Part shown: piece after piece, positions 10,424-22,596 of the stretch | How the letters are laid out: every line of letters begins with the position of its first letter | Numbering within the stretch: position 1 is the stretch's first letter | Assembly (NCBI RefSeq): GCF_964340395.1 | Contig: NC_135561.1 | Location: forward strand, 23,214,486 to 23,278,485 | Reading direction: 5' to 3' | Length of the DNA stretch: 64,000 bases | Source of the DNA: Glandiceps talaboti | Taxonomy: Eukaryota > Hemichordata > Enteropneusta > Spengelidae | Program-made: the position numbers and the translations under genes | Notes under the pieces: model-generated | The model's database searches: none | Told to the model about the DNA's origin: nothing | What the model saw: only the letters and a program-made list of their open reading frames with translations

Positions 10424-13400
10424 CAACTTAAAGTCAAAAACTGCAGGACCGATTGCTTTGATATTTGGTGGTCATGTTACTTCTGGTGTCTAGTTTGGAA
10501 AATTCTTCAAATGAAAATGATTGCTTCAGAGATGTGGGTTTTGGGTCAAAAAATGTGATTTTTGGTCAAAAAAACTTAAACTCCAAAACTACTGGGCAGA
10601 TTGGCATGAAATTTGGTAGGAACAGTCTTAGGGGTGAGTAGATTAAGATTTGTTTATGACATGATGATTACCTTTAGTAATATGCAAATTAGGGCTAAAA
10701 ATGTGTCTTTTTGGTCAAAAACCTATAATTCCAAAACTACTACTACTCAGCAGATTGGGATGAAATTTAACAGGGATGCATCTGTGGGTGTATAGATGAA
10801 GAACTTTTAAGCATATAATGATCTCATCAGTAATATGCAAATTAGGTGTAAAAATGTGAATTTTGGTAAAAAATTTATATCTCAAAAATTACTTGGTTAA
10901 TGAGACTGAAACTTGGTGAGATGTTTCTAGAAGTGTTGTTCTGCAGATTTTCTTCCAAATATTTTGACACAACTGGCCCTAGCAACCATGACCACGCCCA
11001 TAGCAACAACAGAAAGGCAGTATATTTGCTCATATAACAACATCATCTGGTAGGCAAGTGAGTAAACATTCAAAAAATGTATGTAAATATCCTTAGCAAC
11101 CATGACCATGCCCATAGTAACAGCCAAACGGTCGTGTATTTCACAAAGATAACATCAGGATCAATAGACAATTGAACAAACATTCCAAAAATGTATGTAT
11201 ATTTGCCTAGCAACAAGGCCACGCCCATAGCAACAGCCAAATGATCACATATAGTGCGAAGATAACAAGGATTAATAGACAATTGAATAAACATTCAAAA
11301 AATGTATGTAAGTTTGCCTAGAAACAAGACCATGTCCATAGCAACAGCCAAATAATCACATATAGTGTGAAGATAACAACAGGGATTAATAGACGTTTGA
11401 ATAAACCTTCAAAAAAAGTATGTAAATTTGCCTAGCAACAAGACCACGCCCATAGCAACAGTCAAATAATCACATATATTGCAAAGATAACGAATTGAAA
11501 GACATGAATAAACATTCAATAAATGTATGCAAATCTGCATAGCAACAAGACCACGCCCATAGCAACGGCCAAATGATCACGTATATTGCAAAGATAATAT
11601 CAGGAATTCATACACAAGTGAACAAAAACATTCAAAAATATATGCAAATATACCTAGCAACATAACCACGCCATAGCAATAGCCAAATGATCACGTATAT
11701 TGCAAAGCTAGCAACATGGTTGCATATTAGGTAACTGGATAGTTATTCACCAAATGTACACCTATTGTTAGCATGGACTAGCATATGGATAAACATTTTT
11801 AAAATCTGTACATTTGTGCTACAACGCCATTGGCGGTATTTTTTAAATATACACATGCATTACTTTCAGTACTTTTATAACTTTTTGTGTAAAAGGGAGC
11901 ACCACTCCAGGAAATAAAGATATTTTCATTAACTATGGGTTCTGGAGAGTCATTTTATGATTTTACATCACCAGTATATAATTACTTGCTATTTCAGAGA
12001 AACATAAAGTTCATCTTGTGTCTTTATAGGGTATCTTTGCTGTGGGCTATTGCATCATGGGAGTTATAAATAATAACATGTTTATGGTTGCAACATGAAT
12101 ATTCAAGAGCAATAATTAGTCATGAATATTCATAAGACCACCATGAATAATTATTTCTCTTGAGTGCCATCATGCAGTAGCCTATAACAAGGATATCCTG
12201 TAAAGGCACAAGTTCATTTTTCTCTGAAATCACAAGTAATTGTAGATGATGTCAAATCATGAAAAGACTCTCCAGAACCCATAGTTGATGAAAACGCCAT
12301 TATTTCCTGGACTGGTTTTCCCTTTACTTTTGGCCATATTTGTAGTAAACAGTAGACTAAGTATAATAACGATTTATTGCTTGGCTCCAAAAGATTAATA
12401 CTTAGAGAATGTACTGAAGTGTCTATCCTATACTATTGGGTGTAAATTTCTTTTGAGATTTTGACTTGACATTCAGGGTAAATTATCAAAATTAAGCCAT
12501 TTCCTGCATATAGTGTATAACATGTATAGTATTGCCAATGATTTCTTTTAAATCATGTCTCCATTTAGTCGCATTAGTAAAGTATACAAGAGGAGTGTGC
12601 CCTCTTTAAAGAGTGACTTGTTCTGTATAAGCCAGATTTGAAAAAGGTGATTTTCAAAGGATCCTATCATACTCAACTAGATCAAGCCCTGCTTCAGACA
12701 GCACTCCTATTGGCCAAATTACGTAATTGTTTGACTTTCTCATAACTTGAATATTGAGTATTTTGTTGATGGAATGTTGATGTTGACATTTGTTTATCCG
12801 TCTAGACTATGCCACCATTGAAATCATTACTGACATCTCTACCAGTATGGGCAATAGTAGCTGCACACTTCAGTGAGAATTGGGGATTTTACACCATGTT
12901 AACAAGTCTGCCAACATTCTTCAAACAAGTGCTAGGATTTGATCTCTTCCAGGTTGGTAATTTTTTTTATTTTATATGTAGCAATAGATGTATATTTGTT
13001 GTTGACTATTAGTACACTTACATTTGTACCTTTCTTATTCACAACTACACATACTTGTGTTGCAGGCTGGTTTATTATCAGCACTACCTTACATTATGAT
13101 GGCTTGTAGTGTTGCAGTGGGAGGACAAATAGCTGATTATCTACGTTCAAATGCCTACATGAGTACAACTTGTGTGCGTAAAGTCTTTAATATGTCTGGT
13201 AAGTGTTATGATATGCCATTACAACTTATAATGTACATTATCATATACACAGTATTGTTTCCAATGCAATTCAATGGAGAGCATGCATAAAGAATCTGGG
13301 CAATAATTTTCCAGGGAGCAAATTCCTCCTAAAGCATAAAACTAAGGAGCAAAGTAAAAGAGTATTTATCAAACTTGACTTCTTATCAACATTCATTGTG

Positions 13401-16400
13401 ATAAGTGCAATGTTTATCTGTTAAACAAAAATAATCGTCAATTTTGTTGAATGGCAATGTTCATATTAAACTGTAAAAAAAATGATTCCCCATTATAATG
13501 AAAATAGTGCTACAGGGCTTCAATAAGACCAAACTAAACCACTCAATAATACCAAACTAAACACTCAGTAAGACCAAACTAAACCACTCAATAATACCAA
13601 ACTAAACCACTCAATATGACCAAACTAACCACTCAATAAGACCAAACTAACCACTTAATATGACCAAACTAATCACTCAATAAGACCAAACTAACCACTT
13701 AATATGACCAAACTAAACACTCAATAAGACCAAACTAACCACTCAATATGACCAAACTAACCACTAAATATGACCAAACTAACCACTCAATATGACCAAA
13801 CTAACCACTCAATAAGACCAAACTAAACACTCAATATGACCAAACTAACCACTCAATATGACCAAACTAACCACTTAATATGACCAAACTAACCACTTAA
13901 TATGACCAAACTAACCACTTAATATGACCAAACTAACCACTCAATATGACCTAACTAACCACTTAATATGACCTAACTAACCACTCAATAAGACCAAACT
14001 AACCACTTAATAAGACCAAACTAACCACTTAATATGACCAAACTAACCACTCAATAAGACCAAACTAACCACTCAATATAACCAAACTAACCACTGAATA
14101 AGACCAAACTAACCACTCAATATGACCAAACTAACCACTCAATATGACCAAACTAAACACTCAATAAGACCAAACTAACCACTCAATAAGACCAAACTAA
14201 CCACTCAATATGACCAAACTAACCACTCAATAAGACCAAACTAAACACTTAATAACACCAAACTAACCACTCAATAAGACCAAACTAACCACTCAATATG
14301 ACCAAACTTACCACTGAATATGACCAAACTAACCACTCAATAAGACCAAACTAAACACTTAATATGACCAAACTAACCACTCAATAAGACCAAACTAAAC
14401 ACTTAATAAAACCAAACTAACCACTCAATAAAACCAAACTAAACACTCAATATGACCAAACTAACAACTCAATAAGACCAAACTAACCACTTAATAAGAC
14501 CAAACTAACCACTTAATATGACCAAACTAACCACTCAATATGACCAAACTAACCACTCAATAAGACCAAACTAACCACTCAATAAGACCAAACTAACCAC
14601 TCAATAAGACCAAACTAAACACTCAATATGACCAAACTAACCACTCAATAAGACCAAACTAACCACTCAATATGACCAAACTAACCATTCAATATGACCT
14701 AACTAACCACTCAATATGACCAAACTAACCACTCAATAAGACCAAACTAACCACTTAATAACACCAAACTAACCACTCAATATGACCAAACTAACCACTC
14801 AATAAGACCAAACTAAACACTTAATATGACCAAACTAACCACTCAATAAGACCAAACTAACAACTCAATATGACCAAACTAAACACTTAATAAGACCAAA
14901 CTAACCACTCAATATGACCAAACTAACCACTCAATAAGACCAAACTAAACACTTAATATGACCAAACTAACCACTCAATAAGACCAAACTAACCACTCAA
15001 TAAGACCAAACTAAACACTTAATAAGACCAAACTAATCACTCAATAAGACCAAACTAAACACTCAATATGACCAAACTAACAACTCAATAAGACCAAACT
15101 AAACACTTAATAAGACCAAACTAACCACTTAATATGACCAAACTAACCACTTAATAAGACCAAACTAACCACTCAATATGACCTAACTAACCACTCAATA
15201 AGACCAAACTAACCACTCAATATGATTAAACTAACCACTCAATATGACCAAACTAAACACTTAATAAGACCAAACTAACCACTTAATAAGACCTAACTAA
15301 CCACTCAATAAGACCAAACTAACCACTCAATAAGACCAAACTAACCACTTAATAAGACCAAACTAACCACTTAATAAGACCAAACTAAACACTCAATATG
15401 ACCAAACTAAACAATTAATAAGACCAAACTAACCACTCAATATGACCAAACTAACCACTCAATATGGCCAAACTAAACACTTAATCAGACCAAACTAACC
15501 ACTTAATAAGACCTAACTAAACCACTCAATATGACCAAACTAAACACTCAATAAGACCAAACTAAACCACTCAATATAACCAAACTAACCACTCAATATG
15601 ACCAAACTAACCACTCAATATGACGAAACTAAACACTTAATAAGACCAAACTAACCACTTAATAATACCAAACTAAACCACTGAATAATACCAAACTAAA
15701 CCACTCAATAATACCAAACTAAACCACTCAGTAAGACCAAACTAAACCACTTAATAAGACCAAACTAACCACTTAATAAGACCAAACTAACCACTCAATA
15801 TGACCAAACTAACCACTCAATATGACCAAACTAACCACTTAAAATGACCAAACTAAACACTCAATATGACCAAACTAAACATTCAGTAAGACCAAACTAA
15901 CCACTCAATATGACCAAACTAAACATTCAGTAAGACCAAACTAACCACTCAATATGACCAAACTAAACACTCAATATGACCAAACTAACCACTCAATATG
16001 ACCAAACTAAACACTCAATATGACCAAACTAACCACTCAATATGACCAAACTAACCACTTAATAAGACCAAACTAAACCACTCAATAAGACCAAACTAAA
16101 CCACTCAATATGACCTAACTAAACACTCAATAAGACCAAACTAACCACTTAATATGACCAAACTAACCACTCAATAAGACCAAACTAAACACTCAATAAG
16201 ACCAAACTAACCACTCAATAAGACCAAACTAACCACTCAATATGACCAAACTAACCACTCAATATGACCAAACTAACCACTCAATAAGACCAAACTAATC
16301 ACTCAATAAGACATAACTAACCACCTTATAAGATCAAACTAACCAGATGAAATGTTATTGCGATATTGATTATGTAGGAATAACTCAGTCTTGATGAGGA

Positions 16401-19400
16401 TTAACAATTGCCATGGTTATTGTTAAATTGATACAAAGAACTAGCACATTCTAAATTCTATTTCCTTATTTAGTAAATAAATATTGTTTGTCAAAGGAAA
16501 GTATTTTTATTGTGATACTCATAGACTAACACATTGAGATAACATCAAGACCTAACTGCCTAGTCATAGTACAGGGCAGAGTCCATTTAATGGTTTGAGC
16601 AGGAGACAAATGGGGCAAACAGAGACAATGGGGGCAAGACAAAGACAATGGAGCAAGACAGTAACAAATCAGGCAAGACAAGCAATAGGGCAAGACAGAA
16701 ATAATGAAGGCAAAACAGTGACAATGGGGACAAGGCAGTAACAATATATCAAGAAGGGAACATTGGGTCAAGACAGAGACAATGGGGGCAAGACAGAGTC
16801 ACTTGGGCAAGACCAAGACAATGGGGGCAAGACAGAAACAATGAAGGCAAGACAGTGACAATGGGGACAAGGCAGTGACAATGGATCAAGAAAGGAACAT
16901 TGGGTCAAGACAGAGACAATGGGGGCAAGACAGAGTCACTTGGGCAAGACCAAGACAATGGGGGCAAGACAGAAACAATGAAGGCAAGACAGTGACAATG
17001 GGGACAAGGCAGTGACAATGGAGTAAGAAAGGAACATTGGGTCAAGACGGAGAGCTCGAGAAGAGTTAAATTATTTATAAACTATTCACGTACTGTCTGC
17101 AAACTAACCATATTGATGTTGTGTTTTGCCAGGATTTATCTTACAAGCTGTGTTTATGGTTGCTATTGCCTATAGCAGACATGCTTCAGTTGCTGTGGCA
17201 TTTTTAACCATTGGTGTTGGATTTGGTGGATTTGCATGGAGTGGATTTAGTGTTAATCCCCAGGATTTAGCACCCCAGGTATACAGTAGATTTAGTGTTA
17301 ATCCCCTGGATATAGTACCTTTGGGTATAAAGTAGATTTAGTGTTAATCCCCTGGATATAGTACCTTGGGTATAAAGTAGATTTAGTGTTAATCCCCTGG
17401 ATATAGTACCTTGGGTATAAAGTAGATTTAGCGTTATTCCCCTGGATATAGTACCTTGGGTATACAGTAGATTTAGTGTTAATCCCCTGGATATAGTACC
17501 TTGGGTATAAAGTAGATTTAGTGTCAATCCCCTAGATATAGTACCTTGGGTATAAAGTAGATTTAGTGTTAATCCCCTGGATATAGCACCTTGGGTATAA
17601 AGTAGATTTAGTGTTAATCCCCTGGATATAGCACCTGGGGTATTAAGTAGATTAAGTGTAAATCCCCTGGATATAGCACCTGGGGTATAAAGTAGATTTA
17701 GTGTTAATCCCCTGGATATAGTACCTGGGGTATAAAGTAGATTAAGTGTAAATCCCCTGGATATAGCACCTGGGGTATAAAGTAGATATAGTGTTAATCC
17801 CCTGGATATAGTACCTGGGGTATAAAGTATATTTAGTGTAAATCCCCTGGATATAGCACCTGGTGTATGAAGTAGATATAGTGTTAATCCCCTGGATATA
17901 TAGTACCTGGGGTATCAAGTAGATTTAGTGTTAATCCCCTGGATATAGTACCTGGAGTATGAAGTAGATTTAGTGTTAATCCCCTGGATATAGCACCTTG
18001 TGTATGATGTAGATTTAGTGTTAATCCCCTGGATATAGTACCTGGGGTATAAAGTAGATTTAGTGTTAATCCCCTGGATATAGTACCTGGGGTATAAAGT
18101 AGATTTATTGTTAATCCCCTGGATATAGTACCTGGGGTATAAAGTAGATTTAGTGTCAATCCCCTGGATATAGTACCTTGGGTATAAAGTAGATTTAGCG
18201 TTAATCCCCTGGATATAGTACCTGGGGTATAAAGTAGATTTAGTGTTAATCCCCTGGATATAGTACCTGGGGTATAAAGTAGATTTATTGTTAATCCCCT
18301 GGATATAGTACCTGGAGTATGAAGTAGATTTATTGTTAATCCCCTGGATATAGTACCTGGAGTATGAAGTAGATTTAGTGTTAATCCCCTGGATATAGTA
18401 CCTGAGGTATAAAGTAGATTTAGTGTTAATCCCCTGGATATAGCACCTGGGGTATAAAGTAGATTTAGTGTTAATCCCCTCGATATAGCACCTGGGGTAT
18501 AAAGTAGATTTATTGTTAATCCCCTGGATATAGTACCCGAGGTATAAAGTAGATTTAGTGTTAATCCCCTGGATATAGTACCTGGGGTATAAAGTAGATT
18601 TAGTGTTAATCCCCTGGATATAGTACCTGGGGTATAAAGTAGATTTATTGTTAATCCCCTGGATATAGTACCTGGAGTATAATGTAGATATAGTGTTAAT
18701 CCCCTGGATATAGCACCTGGTGTATTAAGTAGATTTAGTGTTAATCCCCTGGATATAGCACCTGGTGTATGATGTAGATTTAGTGTTAATCCCCTGTATA
18801 TAGCACCTGGGGTATTAAGTAGATTTAGTGTTAATCCCCTGGATATAGTACCTGGGGTATAAAGTAGATTTAGTGTTAATCCCCTGGATATAGTACCTGG
18901 GGTATAAAGTAGATTTAGTGTTAATCCCCTCGATATAGCACCTGGGGTATAAAGTAGATTTAGTGTTAATCCCCTGGATATAGTACCCGAGGTATAAAGT
19001 AGATTTAGTGTTAATCCCCTGGATATAGTACCTTGGGTATAAAGTAGATTTAGTGTCAATCCCCTGGATATAGTACCTTGGGTATAAAGTAGATTTATTG
19101 TTAATCCCCTCGATATAGTACCTCGTGTATGATGTAGATTTAGTGTTAATCCCCTGGATATAGCACCTGGGGTATAAAGTAGATTTAGTGTTAATCCCCT
19201 GGATATAGCACCTGGTGTATTAAGTAGATTTAGTGTTAATCCCCTGGATATAGCACCTGGTGTATAAAGTAGATTTAGTGTTAATCCCCTGGATATAGTA
19301 CCTGGGGTATAAAGTAGATTTATTGTTAATCCCCTGGATATAGTACCTGGGGTATAAAGTAGATTTAGTGTTAATCCCCTGGATATAGTACCTGGGGTAT

Positions 19401-22400
19401 AAAGTAGATTTAGTGTTAATCCCCTGGATATAGTACCTGGGGTATAAAGTAGATTTAGTGTTAATCCCCTGGATATAGTACCTGGGGTATAAAGTAGATT
19501 TAGTGTTAATCCCCTGGATATAGTACCTGGGGTATAAAGTAGATTTAGTGTTAATCCCCTGGATATAGTACCTGGGGTATAAAGTAGATTTAGTGTTAAT
19601 CCCCTGGATATAGTACCTGGAGTATAAAGTAGATTTAGTGTTTATCCCCTGGATATAGTACCTGAGGTATTAAGTAGATTTAGTGTTAATCCCCTGGATA
19701 TAGCACCGGGGGTATAAAGTAGATTTAGTGTTAATCCCCTCAATATAGCACCTGGGGTATAAAGTAGATTTATTGTTAATCCCCTGGATATAGTACCCGA
19801 GGTATGAAGTAGATTTAGTGTTAATCCCCTGGATATAGTACCTGGGGTATAAAGTAGATTTAGTGTCAATCCCCTGGATATAGTACCTTGGGTATAAAGT
19901 AGATTTAGTGTTAATCCCCTCGATATAGCACCTGGGGTATCAAGTAGATTTAGTGTTAATCCCCTGGATATAGCACCTGGGGTATAAAGTAGATTTAGTG
20001 TTAATCCCCTGGATATAGTACCTGGGGTATAAAGTAGATTTAGTGTTAATCCCCTGGATATAGCACCTGGGGTATAAAGTAGATTTAGTGTTAATCCCCT
20101 GGATATAGCACCTGGGGTATAAAGTAGCTTTAGTGTTAATCCCCTGGATATAGCACCTGGGGTATAAAGTAGATTTATTGTTAATCCCCTGGATATAGTA
20201 CCTTGGGTATAAAGTAGATTTAGTGTTAATCCCCTGGATATAGTACCTGGGGTATAAAGTAGATTTAGTGTTAATCCCCTGGATATAGCACCTTGTGTAT
20301 GATGTAGATTTAGTGTTAATCCACTGGATATAGTACCTGGGGTATCAAGTTGATTTAGTGTTAATCCCCTGGATATAGCACCTGGGGTATAAAGTAGATT
20401 TAGTGTTAATCCCCTGGATATAGTACCTGGGGTATAAAGTAGATTTAGTGTTAATCCCCTGGATATAGTACCTGGGATATAAAGTAGATTTATTGTTAAT
20501 TCCCTGGATATAGTACCTGGGGTATAAAGTAGATTTAGTGTTAATCCCCTGGATATAGTACCCGAGGTATAAAGTAGATTTAGTGTTAATCCCCTGGATA
20601 TATAGCACTTGGTGTATAAAGTAAATTTAGTGTTAATACCCTGGATATAGTACCTGAGGTATAAAGTAGATTTAGTGTTAATCCCCTTGATATAGTGCCT
20701 GAGGTATAAAGTAGATTTAGTGTTAATACCCTGGATATAGTACCTGAGTTATAAAGTAAATTTAGTGTTAATCCCCTAGATATAGTGCCTGAGGTATAAA
20801 GTAAATTTAGTGTTAATACCCTGGATATAGTACCTGAGTTATAAAGTAAATTTAGTGTTAATCCCCTAGATATAGTGCCTGAGGTATAAAGTAGATTTAT
20901 TGTTGATCCCCTGGATATATAGCACTTGGTGTATAAAGTAAATTTAGTGTTAATACCCTGGATATAGTACCTGGGGTATAAAGTAGATTTAGTGTTAATC
21001 CCCTGGATATAGTACCTGGGGTATAAAGTAGATTTAGTGTCAATCCCCTGGATATAGTACCTTGGGTATAAAGTAGATTTAGTGTTAATCCCCTCGATAT
21101 AGCACCTGGGGTATAAAGTAGATTTATTGTTAATCCCCTCGATATAGTACCTGGGGTATAAAGTAGATTTAGTGTTAATACCCTGGATATAGTACCTGGG
21201 GTATAAAGTAGATTTAGTGTTAATACCCTGGATATAGTACCTGGGGTATAAAGTAGATTTAGTGTTAATCCCCTGGATATAGTACCTGGGGTATAAAGTA
21301 GATTTAGTGTTAATCCCCTTGATATAGCACCTGGGGTATCAAGTAGATTTAGTGTTAATCCCCTGGATATAGTACCCGAGGTATAAAGTAGATTTAGTGT
21401 TAATCCCCTGGATATATAGCACTTGGTGTATAAAGTAAATTTAGTGTTAATACCCTGGATATAGTACCTGAGGTATAAAGTAGATTTAGTGTTAATCCCC
21501 TCGATATAGTGCCTGAGGTATAAAGTAAATTTAGTGTTAATACCCTGGATATAGTACCTGAGTTATAAAGTAAATTTAGTGTTAATCCCCTAGATATAGT
21601 GCCTGAGGTATAAAGTAGATTTATTGTTAATCCCCTGGATATATAGCACTTGGTGTATAAAGTAAATTTAGTGTTAATACCCTGGATATAGTACCTGGGG
21701 TATAAAGTAGATTTAGTGTTAATACCCTGGATATAGTACCTGGGGTATAAAGTAGATTTAGTGTTAATCCCCTGGATATAGTACCTGGGGTATAAAGTAG
21801 ATTTAGTGTTAATCCCCTTGATATAGCACCTGGGGTATCAAGTAGATTTATTGTTAATCCCCTGGATATAGTACCCGAGGTATAAAGTAGATTTAGTGTT
21901 AATACCCTGGATATAGTACCTGGGGTATAAAGTAGATTTAGTGTTAATCCCCTGGATATAGTACCTGGGGTATAAAGTAGATTTAGTGTTAATACCCTGG
22001 ATATAGTACCTGGGGTATAAAGTAGATTTAGTGTTAATCCCCTTGATATAGCACCTGAGGTATCAAGTAGATTTAGTGTTAATCCCATGGATATATAGCA
22101 CTTGGTGTATAAAGTAAATTTAGTGTTAATACCCTGGATGTAGTACCTGAGTTATAAAGTAGATTTAGTGTTAATCCCCTCGATATTGTTATAAAGTAAA
22201 TTTAGTGTTAATCCCCTGGATATAGCACCCGGGGTATAAAGTAGATTTGGACAAGTTGTTTATTTTTGAAAAACTGGCGAAATAATAAAAAATGACACCC
22301 TCTTTGGATTATTAACAACTGTTAGAAACAAAATTTGAAACAAATGATAAGATCACTGAATGTACGATGGTAATAACCCCACAAAATGTTGCAGTTTTGA

Positions 22401-22560
22401 TGACGTTTACGAGTGTACATTGTAAGTCAAAACTTTATCTCGTGAGTTAAAATTTAACAGAGTTAATTAAATTAATTTGATAGATTAGTCACACAGAAGT
22501 AATACATTTTAGCACAACTGAACTAATAATGTTCAGTAGTGCTATAGGCATAGCAAAGCA

Positions 22561-22596
<36 letters not shown>

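Noticed and set aside
12809-13012. ATG at 12809 as a gene start
   Set aside because: It lies one codon inside a phase-0 exon with a proper acceptor, and upstream exons encode the preceding part of the same carrier.
17884-19059. 391-residue minus-strand ORF with 15-residue repeats ([15 protein letters not shown]) and similar ORFs at 19642-19869 and 21627-22088
   Set aside because: The frame is open only because the 45-bp satellite unit is a multiple of three and lacks a stop on that strand. The sequence derives from the opposite-strand transporter exon.
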